From Oceanisphaera psychrotolerans (lineage in GTDB: Bacteria > Pseudomonadota > Gammaproteobacteria > Enterobacterales > Aeromonadaceae), in contig NZ_MDKE01000022.1 of assembly GCF_001870485.1 (NCBI RefSeq), forward strand, positions 124,001 through 188,000: a stretch of DNA of 64,000 nt, written 5' to 3'. Below the pieces are notes generated by a model. That model did not search any database and was not told the DNA's origin. It saw nothing but the letters and a program-made list of their open reading frames with translations. The translations under genes were made by a program, and so were the position numbers. The first letter of the stretch is position 1, and each line of letters begins with the position of its first letter. Of the stretch, positions 46,273 through 54,970 are shown piece after piece.

Positions 46273-46559
46273 GGTGATTACTCCTGTTTCCGCTTTTTGC
46301 GATTACCCTTGTCCAGCATCATCGTGATGGCGGCAATACAATGTTTGGCTCCGTCCGAATGATAATTTTCTGTGCGTTGCACGTGATGTGGAGTTAACCA
46401 TTTATTACCCAGTTGATGAGGCTAGGGGGAGGAGGGAGCGGGGTCAATCGATATAATCTTATCGTTTTTGGTTAGTTTTGGTTATGAGTGGCATTAGGGA
46501 AACACCAGGAACCATTATTCAGGGAATTATTCGTGGTGTTACCTTGTGTTTCCCGAACA
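46273..46559. promoter_or_regulatory. Upstream region of azlCD
   Basis: 287 bases with no intact gene. It holds copy B of the shared element (46444-46491) and the azlC promoter. Confidence 0.4.
46444..46491. repeat. 48-base element, copy B (upstream of azlC)
   Basis: Partner of the element at 45078-45125 in the same orientation, about 170 bases upstream of azlC. CGATA...TATCG makes a clean interrupted dyad here, of a size suited to a LysR-type dimer. Confidence 0.6.
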
Positions 46560-46655
46560 TTATTTCATGATCCGGGCACCTTCTCGGGTAAACAAGCGAC
46601 CCAAAACCTGGCCAACACCACCGGTAATGACCGTTATTTTATTTTTCAAGATCAC
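46560..46655 (-). pseudogene. Remnant of a short-chain dehydrogenase N-terminus
   Basis: A GTG at 46655 behind a perfect AAGGAGG site opens a 31-codon frame whose start (KNKITVITGGVGQVLGRLF) looks like the first beta strand and nucleotide-binding loop of an SDR enzyme. It stops after EGARIMK, where the second strand of the fold should begin. No continuation was found in neighbouring frames. The good ribosome site and typical SDR start suggest a recently truncated gene that once followed the MmgE/PrpD gene. Confidence 0.5.
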
Positions 46656-46725
46656 GATACAGCCTCCTTCTGTTATCAGGACAGGATCTGACTGTCACAA
46701 GCAGAATCCTCCGCTTTGGCATCAT

Positions 46726-46765
46726 GCCACCGGAACTGATTGCCATGCGTTCGGTGGCTTTTTTC
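46726..46765. terminator. Hairpin after the MmgE/PrpD gene
   Basis: Stem GCCACCG / CGGTGGC with a 19-base loop, followed by a T run on the plus strand. It lies 19 bases past the minus-strand MmgE/PrpD stop codon. The T run is on the wrong side for that gene, so efficiency is uncertain. Confidence 0.5.
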
Positions 46766-46783
46766 AAATAACGAACGGGATGT

Positions 46784-48118
46784 TTACGCGCTCAATACCT
46801 GATCGAGTAAGACGCTGCAATCGGCGGCCTGCTCCAGGTTGTCGACCGCCGCCATGATGGCCTCTATGCGTTCCGGGCTGAAATTGACCGATGCCAGCTG
46901 AACAAACTTGGTCCTGAACTCCTCCCGGGTCATGGCGGTTTCCGGGTCGCCCTTGGCGGGGGTGATCGGGCTTTCCAGCAGGCTGCCGTCCTTGAGCCGA
47001 ATGCTGACCCGCGACAGAATTTCCCGGGGGAAGCGGGCCGACAGATCGTCGGCTTCGACAATCTCGATGCGGCGACTGACCGCCAGTATATCTTCTGCAT
47101 GAATGGCGCTGCCGGTCACCTCGTTCGGCCCCACCTGACCACGGCTGATCAGGGCCGCCAGGGGAAAGGCCAGCCCGTACTGGGCTTCATCCGCATTGGC
47201 CGGGAAGTGTCCCTGCAGACGTACCGACTCATGGAAGGTCTCCACCCGTATCTGCTCGATGGCCTTGCTATCGAGCTCGGGATGGGCGGCCAGCAGGGCG
47301 GTGGCGGCGGTCAGTGCCGGCTGGGCCCAGCGGCAGACCGGCCAGGGCTTGAAGTACTGGGCATCGATTTCCCAGCGTTGCCCCAGATCCTGCCAGCAAT
47401 GCCGGATCCGATCCATCTCGACGGTTTCTGCCGGGGCACCGGTGATCCCGGCCTGGGCCATCAGCAGGGCGTTCAGTCCGGCATAGGCGCCGGCACCGTG
47501 GGCGTCGCGCAGCATGGAGGGGAAGTCTACCAGCCGCATCATGGGACAGCGGGGGCCAAAGTACTCGGCGATGCCCAGCGCATGCAGAAACTGTTCTTCA
47601 TCCAGCCCCAGCAGGCGGGTACCGCCGCAGACCACGCCGATGCCGGAAAAGGCACCGGAGGCATGGTATTCGGCGGCCGTGTCCATCAGTGCCACACCGG
47701 CTCGCAGGCCGGTTTCGTAGGCGATGGCCACCGCCGCCAGAAATTCGGTGCCGCTGATGGTGCGTCCCTGCTCACGGCAGGCATCGACCAGCGCCAGCAG
47801 GGCGGGGACTACAGTCGCGCCGGCATGGCCCTTGGAGGTAAAGTGGCCTTCGTGGGCATCCAGGCTGTCGATGGTGAAGCCGCCGACCCAGGCCGCTCCC
47901 AAGGGATGGGCCGGGCGTCCGTCAAACAGCAACCGGCTGCTCAGCCGTGAAGGCTGATAGTGGGCGAGGGCATAGTTTTTCACGCACTCGGTGGTGTGAT
48001 TCTGCCTGGCCCCGGCCGCGACACCCAGAATGTCCAGCAATGCGGTGCTGACCAGATAGCGGGTATGCTCGGGTATTTCGGCAAAGGTCAGTTCCTTTAC
48101 AAACTGATATAAAGACAT
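46784..48118 (-). CDS. MmgE/PrpD-family protein
   Basis: 444 residues from the ATG at 48118 (AGGA before it; the upstream in-frame ATG at 48178 lies within the terminator region). The family includes 2-methylcitrate dehydratase and cis-aconitate decarboxylase, lyases or isomerases of hydroxyacids. Motifs: LDILGVAAGAR, GFTIDSLDAHEGHFTSKGHAGATVVPALLAL (about 78-107), FKPWPVCRWAQPAL and the C-terminal SRVSIRLKDGSLLES. It lies behind a ProXWV-type operon on the same strand. The pairing suggests a lyase or isomerase for the imported betaine-like compound; that is inference. Confidence 0.86.
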   Translation of the reverse strand: MSLYQFVKELTFAEIPEHTRYLVSTALLDILGVAAGARQNHTTECVKNYALAHYQPSRLSSRLLFDGRPAHPLGAAWVGGFTIDSLDAHEGHFTSKGHAGATVVPALLALVDACREQGRTISGTEFLAAVAIAYETGLRAGVALMDTAAEYHASGAFSGIGVVCGGTRLLGLDEEQFLHALGIAEYFGPRCPMMRLVDFPSMLRDAHGAGAYAGLNALLMAQAGITGAPAETVEMDRIRHCWQDLGQRWEIDAQYFKPWPVCRWAQPALTAATALLAAHPELDSKAIEQIRVETFHESVRLQGHFPANADEAQYGLAFPLAALISRGQVGPNEVTGSAIHAEDILAVSRRIEIVEADDLSARFPREILSRVSIRLKDGSLLESPITPAKGDPETAMTREEFRTKFVQLASVNFSPERIEAIMAAVDNLEQAADCSVLLDQVLSA

Positions 48119-48142
48119 GGTCACTATCCTTTGTGAGTCTGT

Positions 48143-48170
48143 AATAAAAAAGGTGCCCGACTGGGCACCT
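48143..48170 (-). terminator. Terminator between proX-like and MmgE/PrpD genes
   Basis: Perfect stem AGGTGCCC / GGGCACCT, four-base loop, with the T run on the minus strand. It follows the binding-protein gene and would reduce, not abolish, reading into the MmgE/PrpD gene. Confidence 0.85.
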
Positions 48171-48217
48171 GTTCCCATCTGTGGGAGAAAGCAATTACCG
48201 TGGACTGTTATCTGGTG

Positions 48218-49240
48218 TCAGTTGGCCACTGCCCGGGCTTGCTCCAGCCAGCCGTCGAACTTGCCGCGGTTGGCGGTAATCCACTCCTGGGCATGACGCT
48301 TGATGTCCTCGACCGATTTTTCGCCATCCTGCATCTTCAGATTCTGGGCGCTTTCGTCGGCGGTGGTGATTTGTACCTGGGACAAAAAGGTTTTCGCGAC
48401 CGGGTTTTCTTCGGCGAATTCACGGTTCATCACCGCCATTACCCGGTCGATGGCAAAGCCCAGGTTCTTGCCTTCATGCATGGTGTTTACGCCCTCATTG
48501 CCACCGGGCAGGCTGGTGAAGGGGACTTCCAGCCATTCCACATCCTTGCCCTCGACCAGCACACCGGCGATCCACTGGGGTACCCAAGTGAAGTAGAGCA
48601 CGGGCTGGCCGGCCTGATAGCGGGCAATGGTGTCTGCCATCAGGGCAAAGTATGAGCCCTGGTTGTTGTTGACGTGATCCTCCAGTCCGTAGGCCTTCAT
48701 GTGGTGATTGATCACCAGTTCGCATCCCCAGCCCGGGTTACAGCCGGTCAGATCGGCCTTGCCATCGCCATTGGTATCGAACAACCTGGCGATTTCCGGC
48801 TTTTTCAGATCTTCCAGGGAGCGGATGTCATAGGCATCGGCGGTTTTTTTATCGATCAGGTAGCCCTGCAATACGCCGGGGATGATACTGCCGGCCTGGA
48901 TCATGGTCTCGTCACCGCCGGCCTTCTGGTAGAAGCTGTCGTGCAGTACTTCCCAGGGATGCACACTGAAATCGGCGTCACCATACGACAGCGCCAGCAT
49001 CAGAGCGGCATATTCGGTCTCCTTGGGCTCTTCCACGTTGTAGCCCAGTTCTTTCAGGCCAGCCATGGCGATTTCACCCCGGAAGCGCTCCTCGGCGATG
49101 CTCGGGAAGATGGGGGTGACCGTCACCCCTTCACCCGGCTCGCTGGCGGCGAAGGCCCCGCCAGCGAGAGACAGGGTGAACAACGAGGCTGTGGTCAGTT
49201 GCAGTGCTTTCCTTGACAGTTGCGCGAATTCTATTTTCAT
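48218..49240 (-). CDS. proX: ABC transporter substrate-binding protein, ProX-like
   Basis: 340 residues, the usual ProX length, from the ATG at 49240. A signal peptide (to GGAFAAS, about 29 residues) precedes the OpuAC fold. Likely aromatic-cage residues: DFSVHPWEVLHD (about 95), YFTWVPQWIAGVL (about 212) and PGWGCELV. The linked ProV homologue is broken by one base in this sequence, so transport capacity depends on that read. It should bind glycine betaine, proline betaine or a relative. Confidence 0.88.
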   Translation of the reverse strand: MKIEFAQLSRKALQLTTASLFTLSLAGGAFAASEPGEGVTVTPIFPSIAEERFRGEIAMAGLKELGYNVEEPKETEYAALMLALSYGDADFSVHPWEVLHDSFYQKAGGDETMIQAGSIIPGVLQGYLIDKKTADAYDIRSLEDLKKPEIARLFDTNGDGKADLTGCNPGWGCELVINHHMKAYGLEDHVNNNQGSYFALMADTIARYQAGQPVLYFTWVPQWIAGVLVEGKDVEWLEVPFTSLPGGNEGVNTMHEGKNLGFAIDRVMAVMNREFAEENPVAKTFLSQVQITTADESAQNLKMQDGEKSVEDIKRHAQEWITANRGKFDGWLEQARAVAN

Positions 49241-49289
49241 CTTCTCATACTCCATATGATGGTTGTTGCGGTCTTGCCTTGCGGGTGGT

Positions 49290-50249
49290 TCAGGGGGTGG
49301 TTCTGGGTGAATGCTGCTTGCCCGGCAGGCTGCGGTAAAGGCGGACGCAGAACCCGGCCGGTCCGCTCTCGTACCAGTGCTGGGTATTGCTGCTCTCGGA
49401 GCGTTTGCCCATGGCCTGGGTCAGACGGTCGAGGAAAATGGCCAGCAGTACCAGGCCGACGCCCCCGACGGTGGCCAGACCCATGTCTAGGCGACCGATA
49501 CCGCGCAGCACCATCTGGCCGAGGCCGCCGACCGAAATCATGGAGGCAATCACCACCATCGACAAAGACAGCATCAGGGTCTGGTTGAGGCCAGCCATGA
49601 TGGTGGGAGTGGCCAGCGGTAACTGGATCCGGAACAGCATCTGACGCGGGGTGCAGCCGAAGGCGCGGCCCGCTTCGACCTTGTCGGACGGTACCTGACG
49701 GATTCCCAGATTGGTCAGCCTCACCAGCGGCGGCAGGGCAAAGACGATGGTGACCAGCACACCGGGCACGTTGCCGATACCGAACAGCATGACCACCGGC
49801 ACCAGATAAACGAAGGCGGGCAGGGTCTGCATGGCATCCAGCACGGGGCGCACGATACGCTCGAGGCGGTCACTGCGGGAGCAGAGGATGCCCAGTGGAA
49901 TACCGAACAGTACACAGAAAAACACCGACGTCAGCACCAGCGACAGCGTGGTCATGGACTCCGACCAGACCCCGATAAGACCCAGGCAGAACAAAGTGAC
50001 GGCACAGAACAGGCCCATTCTTTTCCCCGCCAGCTGCCAGCCGAGCAGGGAGGAAAGGATGATGCCGATCAGGGGCGGGATCGATTGCAGGACAAACTCG
50101 ATACCGTCAAGTACCTGGTCTATCGGCCAGCGTATGCTGCGGAACACACTGCGAAAATTCTGTACCAGGTAATTCAGGATGCTCTCTACCCATTCACCCA
50201 GCGGGACATTTAAATATTGAAACGGATCTAACAGGCTGAAATCTGACAT
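49290..50249 (-). CDS. proW: ABC transporter permease, ProW-like
   Basis: 319 residues. [25 protein letters not shown] at the N-terminus and [32 protein letters not shown] (about 195-226, the ATPase contact loop) are characteristic of ProW. It lies between the ATPase and binding-protein genes in the same operon. Several transmembrane segments follow the short cytoplasmic N-terminus. Confidence 0.92.
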   Translation of the reverse strand: MSDFSLLDPFQYLNVPLGEWVESILNYLVQNFRSVFRSIRWPIDQVLDGIEFVLQSIPPLIGIILSSLLGWQLAGKRMGLFCAVTLFCLGLIGVWSESMTTLSLVLTSVFFCVLFGIPLGILCSRSDRLERIVRPVLDAMQTLPAFVYLVPVVMLFGIGNVPGVLVTIVFALPPLVRLTNLGIRQVPSDKVEAGRAFGCTPRQMLFRIQLPLATPTIMAGLNQTLMLSLSMVVIASMISVGGLGQMVLRGIGRLDMGLATVGGVGLVLLAIFLDRLTQAMGKRSESSNTQHWYESGPAGFCVRLYRSLPGKQHSPRTTP

Positions 50250-50287
50250 CGGGATACCCCTTCATGTGATAGTGGTGACAGTGTGAA

Positions 50288-51477
50288 TTAGCTGTGACTC
50301 AGGGTTTGCAGCAGGCGACTTCTGGATATGGTGCCGTGGAACAGGCCGTCCTTGCCTACTACCGGTATTGGGTAGGGAGTGGTGGCCACGGTATCCAGAA
50401 CCTCGTGCAGGGGGGTATCGTTGTAGATGCTGTGGTGATCGTCGATGCGCAATGCCAGCAGAGTCTGCAAATCCGGTGCGCGGCCATCGTAGTCTTTGGT
50501 GGAAATCACCCCCTGCAACAGGCCCTGCTCATTGATCAGGTAGCCGTAGGGGGTGCCGGCAGCGTTGGTGAAAGGGTGCACGTTGCCATTGACGGTGATC
50601 AGGTGGTCGCTGTGTTTTTCGGCAATGTCGCCGGCCTTGAGTACCTTTGACACGTCTACACCCTTGAAGAAGGTGGCCACGTAATCATCCGCCGGGTTGC
50701 GCAGTATTTCTTTTGGCGTGCCGATCTGCACCACGCGACCGCCTTCCATGATGGCGATTCGGTCGCCGATGCGGATGGCTTCTTCCAGGTCGTGAGAGAT
50801 AAAGATGATGGTGCGTTCCTGCTCTCGCTGCAGGCGGATCAATTCACCCTGCATCTCGTGGCGGATCAGCGGATCCAGCGCCGAAAAGGCCTCGTCCATC
50901 AGCAAAATGGTGGGATCATTGGCCAGGGCACGGGCCAGTCCGACCCGTTGCTGCATGCCGCCGGACAGTTGATGCGGATAGCTGGCGCCATGTTCCCCCA
51001 AGCCAACCTGGGCCAGGGCATCGGCGGCCCGGGCATGGCGTTCCTGTTCGCCGACGCCGGATACCGACAGACCGAAGGCTGCATTTTCCAGTACCGTCAT
51101 GTGGGGCATCAGGCGAAGGACTGGAACACCATGCTCATGTCCTTGCGCCGGACCTGCAACAGCTCGGTATCCGACAGGCCGGTGATCTCGCGGCCATTGA
51201 GCCGGATGGTACCGGAGGTAGGTTCGATCAGGCGGTTAAGCAGCCGCACCATGGTGGATTTACCCGAGCCGGACAGGCCCATGATGACAAATATCTCCCC
51301 CCGGTTAACAGAAAAACTGGCATCAAATACGCCGACCGCCTGACCGGTTTTTTCAAATATCTCGTCTTTGCTGGCACCCTGGTTGAGCATGTCCATTGCA
51401 AGTTCAGGCTTGGCGCCAAATACTTTATAGACATTTTTGATCGAGAGTATTTCTCGTGACTCTGTCGTTACAGCCAT
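50288..51477 (-). pseudogene. proV: ABC transporter ATP-binding protein, ProV-like, one-base frameshift
   Basis: About 396 residues if repaired, as expected for ProV. Start at the ATG at 51477. The first part (to 51109) has [18 protein letters not shown], Walker [10 protein letters not shown] and the Q-loop VFQSFA; the second has LSGGMQQRVGLARAL, Walker B ILLMDEAFSALDP and two CBS-like domains (TLLALRIDDHHSIYNDTPLHEV, PIPVVGKDGLFHGTI). The break is at 51112-51113, where the coding strand reads TTCGCCTGATG and TTCGCCCTGATG would restore [20 protein letters not shown]. One C lost from CCC points to a base-calling error. Confidence 0.87.
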
Positions 51478-52040
51478 AATTTTTACATTCCCTGTGTTGA
51501 TTGCCGGTACCACTTTCAACGGCAATGATTAACGCTATTCCTATTGTCTGCCCCTCTGTATTAATCAACCGTTGCATCGAGCGGCAGGGTTAATGCTGGC
51601 TGCAGACAATTTGTATATATCCTTTCTGTTTGAACTGTATCTTTATCCGGTCATTACCAAAATACAGAGACATCGAATGTCGAAAAATAAACAACAGGTT
51701 TAACAACCCTTCCTTTAATGAAACCGGTGCATAAGCGCTACCGAGAATTTATTTTTTGTTTGTAACAATTAATCTATTGGTTTTGGTCAGAGCCGTCTAA
51801 CTATGTTTGGTGGGTGTAAACCATAACCATAAGTTATTGTCCGGGATGGTTTCCGGGTGCCGGGACAGCACAGTCTGGGGGGAAAATCACCGGTGGCAAG
51901 AACGGCTGAGTTACCCTGAGCGTTGAGGTTGGTGGAGCAAATGCTGAGCGGGCAAGGGAGACGCGAAGGTGAGTGCTCAGAGCAGGGAGGGGAGAGTCAT
52001 TACTGAAAGCGGGTTTGATACGGGGTATATGGCGTGAATA
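51478..52040. promoter_or_regulatory. Long upstream region of the proVWX-like operon
   Basis: About 560 bases without a gene. 51540-51850 is AT-rich and probably holds the promoter; 51850-52000 is GC- and purine-rich. TTGGTTTTGGTCAG at 51778-51791 weakly resembles the end of the shared 48-base element. The length is more than a simple promoter needs, so an untranslated leader or small RNA is possible. Confidence 0.35.
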
Positions 52041-52067
52041 CGCCCCCAGGCCATGACCTGGGGACGC
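52041..52067 (-). terminator. Possible terminator of the Rieske oxygenase gene
   Basis: Stem around CCCCCAGG / CCTGGGG flanked by CGC and GCG, loop CCATGA, 22 bases past the stop codon. There is no T run on the minus strand, so it is weak. Confidence 0.5.
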
Positions 52068-52088
52068 CTTGCCGGATTACGGCCGGGA

Positions 52089-53315
52089 TCAGTCGCTCAG
52101 TTTCTTTTGCATGGTGTCGCAGTACCAGTCGACGAACTGGCAGACGCCGTTTTCTGCAATATCCGAATAGGGGCCGGGAATATAGGATGGCGAGCCAATT
52201 CCCAGGAAGGATTCTTCCACCAGCTGACGATCCTGATCGTTGGTGGCCAGCCACACCTTGGTCAGGTTGTCCAGGTCATAATCGACGCCTTCCTGTGCAT
52301 CCTTGTGTACCAGCCATTTTGTGGTAACCAGAGTTTCGCCCGGACCCAGCGGCAGAATTCGGAAACTCAGTGCATGATCCCCCAGAAAATGGTTCCAGGT
52401 GGAGGGATAGTTGAAATACAGCAGGGCACCGATATTCTGCTCGTCGGTATTGTCCAGCCTGCCGTTGACGGCGGGTTTGCCGTTCATGGTATAGCTGACG
52501 GCGTTCTTGAACAGCGGAATACGCGTCATCCGGTACCGGCCGTTGGGGTCCATCACCAGGCGGCTGGGCAGTCCCGCTTTTTCACAGCGCTCCCAGTGTG
52601 CCAGCAGTTCGGGATCATCGGCGCCGGCCACCCCCGCGACAGACAGGTTCTCCAGAAAGGAATTGAGCAGCTCGGGGTGGCTACCGTCGCAATGGTAGCA
52701 TTCACGGTTGTTTTCAAAGACCAGCTTCCAGTTGCCTTTTTCAATCAGGTTAGACTCAAAAGCTACCTTGCAGTCTTCCAGATTGTGCGGGGCGATAAAG
52801 GGAGATACATCTCGGCGGAAGGGTTCAAAATCGGGCGCATCCTGTGCAACACAGACATAGATGTAGCTGTTGACCACTTCACAGTGGACCGGCAACAGGC
52901 CGTGTTCGTCGGGGTTGAACTGATCGCCCATATTGGCGGCAAACCGGAGCTTGCCGTCCAGATCATAGGTCCAGCGGTGATAGGGGCAGACCAGTTTGGC
53001 AACCTTGCCCTTGTCGCCGGTACAGAGGCGCGAACCCCGGTGGCGGCAGCTGTTATGGAAGGCGCGGACATCGCCGTTATTGTCCCGTACGATCACCACC
53101 GGATAACTGCCAATCTGCAGGGTCAGGTAATTGCCTGCCTTGGGAATCTCGAAGCTATGCCCGGCAAAAATCCATTCCTTGTACCAGATCTGCTCGAGAT
53201 CCTGCTGATAGACACCGGCATCATGGTAGAGCGCACGACTCAGGCTGTGGCGGGGTTTGCGTTGCCTGATCAGTTCCAGCGTTTCAGATTTGTTGGCCAT
53301 CATCTTGATTTCCAT
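52089..53315 (-). CDS. GbcA-like Rieske non-heme iron oxygenase, betaine demethylase type
   Basis: 408 residues. The Rieske 2Fe-2S motif CRHRGSRLC...CPYHRWTYD is at about 90-115. The mononuclear iron site is in ENNRECYHCDGSHPELL (about 205-221). The C-terminal TLVTTKWLVHKDAQEGVDYD and NDQDRQLVEE stretches match GbcA of Pseudomonas, which removes a methyl group from glycine betaine. The matching reductase is not adjacent but is probably the GbcB-like gene at 58912. It could act on glycine betaine, or on another betaine such as proline or hydroxyproline betaine, given the enzymes encoded beside it. Substrate inferred. Confidence 0.86.
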   Translation of the reverse strand: MEIKMMANKSETLELIRQRKPRHSLSRALYHDAGVYQQDLEQIWYKEWIFAGHSFEIPKAGNYLTLQIGSYPVVIVRDNNGDVRAFHNSCRHRGSRLCTGDKGKVAKLVCPYHRWTYDLDGKLRFAANMGDQFNPDEHGLLPVHCEVVNSYIYVCVAQDAPDFEPFRRDVSPFIAPHNLEDCKVAFESNLIEKGNWKLVFENNRECYHCDGSHPELLNSFLENLSVAGVAGADDPELLAHWERCEKAGLPSRLVMDPNGRYRMTRIPLFKNAVSYTMNGKPAVNGRLDNTDEQNIGALLYFNYPSTWNHFLGDHALSFRILPLGPGETLVTTKWLVHKDAQEGVDYDLDNLTKVWLATNDQDRQLVEESFLGIGSPSYIPGPYSDIAENGVCQFVDWYCDTMQKKLSD

Positions 53316-53423
53316 TACGGCTAATCCTTGTTGTGGTGCAGTGACACTTGTGATGCCGGTCGTACCGTGTAGACTCCGACGTTATCTTCGGTGTTTGCGG
53401 TGCTCAGTTAATCGATTGGGTAT

Positions 53424-53437
53424 CACCACTCGTGGTG
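53424..53437. promoter_or_regulatory. Operator-like dyad between the Rieske and LysR genes
   Basis: CACCAC-TC-GTGGTG, a perfect 6-bp inverted repeat in the divergent promoter, inside a larger GGTATCACCAC...GTGGTGTATC region. Its place suits binding by the LysR protein encoded to the right. Confidence 0.45.
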
Positions 53438-53569
53438 TATCATCGGTGTTGACGACAGACCCGACCCTTGCACTTGTCCCGGTCGAGTTTTAGAACCTGC
53501 ATCGATTTTATATTCGTCGCATGATTGGGTGAAACGACTTTTTATCAAGGGAATTGAAAACAAAATATT

Positions 53570-54568
53570 ATGGTTAAGCTTGTAGAACCGGACAAAATCT
53601 TGGTCAGAATGCCCTCGTTGAGGGCGGTCAGATCCTTTGTGGCCGCGGCCAAATATCTGAGCTTTACCCGGGCGGCCGAGGCACTGTGCGTGACGCAAGC
53701 GGCGATTAGCCGCCAGATCCGCGAACTTGAAGCACACCTGGAAGTGGAGCTGTTCAAGCGCACCGGACGTTCGGTCGAGCTGACCGAAGCCGGTACCATC
53801 TTTTACGATGCGGCCTACCTGTCATTTGTGAATATTGCCCAGGCGGCCGAACGTATCCAGAGCACCAAGAGCGGCAAGCAGGCTCTGACCATCTGCTGTT
53901 CACCGGCGTTTTCCGGACTCTGGCTATCGCGGCGTCTGCCGGATTTTTTTGCCGATAACCCGGATATCGATATCAATGTGGTGACCACCGGTAACTTCCT
54001 GCAGATGGAACCCGGCGTGCATCCCGATGTGTTTATCAACAAGGTCACGGATCCGCGGGAGGGCTACCACTCGACCCCTCTGTTTTATGACCTTATCTAT
54101 CCAGTCTGTACCCCTGAATTTCTGCGGGATAACCCGGCCATTGCCAGCCTGGCGGGCCTGCGTGACACCGTGTTGCTGAATCTGAGTCCCTACGGCAGGG
54201 CACAGGTTGCGGAGCACGTGGACTGGAGCGTCTGGTTCTCCTTTTTCAATATCAACCTGGAAACCCGCTCCAGGGACGACAAGCATCTGTTCAATGCCAA
54301 TGATTACAACATGCTGATACAGATGGTACTCAATAATCAGGGCGTGTCCCTGGGCTGGCATCACCTGGTGGCACCGTTGGTGGATCAGGGGCTACTGATC
54401 CGGCCGGTCGCGCAGGAAGTGGTGTTCCGGGAGAAGCGGCACTATCTCACCTATCCCGAGAGCAAGGTCAATAACGAGGTGTTCTGTCGGTTCAGAGACT
54501 GGATACTCGGCTGTATGGACGACGAACGGATCTCAGTCCCGACCACAGGAGTGGAACAAACAGAGTGA
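53570..54568 (+). CDS. LysR-family regulator
   Basis: 332 residues. Helix-turn-helix: KYLSFTRAAEALCVTQAAISRQIRELEAHLEVELFKRTGR. The effector domain has DLIYPVCTPEFL and NNQGVSLGWHHLVAPLVDQGLL, near the GcvA/choline-sulfate group. The start is uncertain: the ATG at 53570 has AAGGG about 18 bases away; an ATG at 53609 has no clear site. It is divergent from the Rieske oxygenase gene and followed by the DapA-family operon, so it likely controls both. Confidence 0.87.
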   Translation: MVKLVEPDKILVRMPSLRAVRSFVAAAKYLSFTRAAEALCVTQAAISRQIRELEAHLEVELFKRTGRSVELTEAGTIFYDAAYLSFVNIAQAAERIQSTKSGKQALTICCSPAFSGLWLSRRLPDFFADNPDIDINVVTTGNFLQMEPGVHPDVFINKVTDPREGYHSTPLFYDLIYPVCTPEFLRDNPAIASLAGLRDTVLLNLSPYGRAQVAEHVDWSVWFSFFNINLETRSRDDKHLFNANDYNMLIQMVLNNQGVSLGWHHLVAPLVDQGLLIRPVAQEVVFREKRHYLTYPESKVNNEVFCRFRDWILGCMDDERISVPTTGVEQTE

Positions 54569-54970
54569 AAATAAATAACCTGTCGTTATCACTTGTGTGA
54601 AGAAAACATCATTCGTTGTTTCATTCGGTCTGACATATTATTTTTCAAAGTTAAATATCTCAGCGCTATTGCTTTCTGTTTGGAATTTGTCATTTGGGTT
54701 GGCCAAGGGTTGGTCTCCAGGTAAAAATATATCCCTGTTTATAACGTTTCATTTCAAGCCTGCCTAGCGCAGGCTTTTTTTATTTTATTTTTTCATGGTT
54801 ATCGCTTGGATAACCCAAGGTTATGTTTATCCTTCAATAAAAGTGTGTTGTGGCGTCCGGCGGCTCTTGGTTAATCTTGCGTTAATGAAATTAACGAGCC
54901 CTGCCGGGATATTTAATATCCCTTGTGCAGATATTTAAGACGATATGATACAGGGATATAGGTGATTAAC
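54569..54970. promoter_or_regulatory. Terminator and dyad-rich promoter before the DapA-family operon
   Basis: About 400 bases with no gene. After the terminator at 54756-54781, three perfect short dyads follow within 113 bases: ATAACC-CAA-GGTTAT (54810-54824), CGTTAAT-GAA-ATTAACG (54880-54896) and GGGATAT-TTA-ATATCCC (54906-54922). They are probably operators for the operon starting at 54971. Confidence 0.5.
54756..54781 (+). terminator. Terminator of the LysR gene
   Basis: Stem AAGCCTGC / GCAGGCTT, five-base loop, then a long T run. Confidence 0.88.

Noticed and set aside
51850-52000. Purine- and GC-rich part of the proV upstream region considered as a glycine or cobalamin riboswitch
   Set aside because: Short look-alike strings only; the conserved core elements of either class are not present in order.
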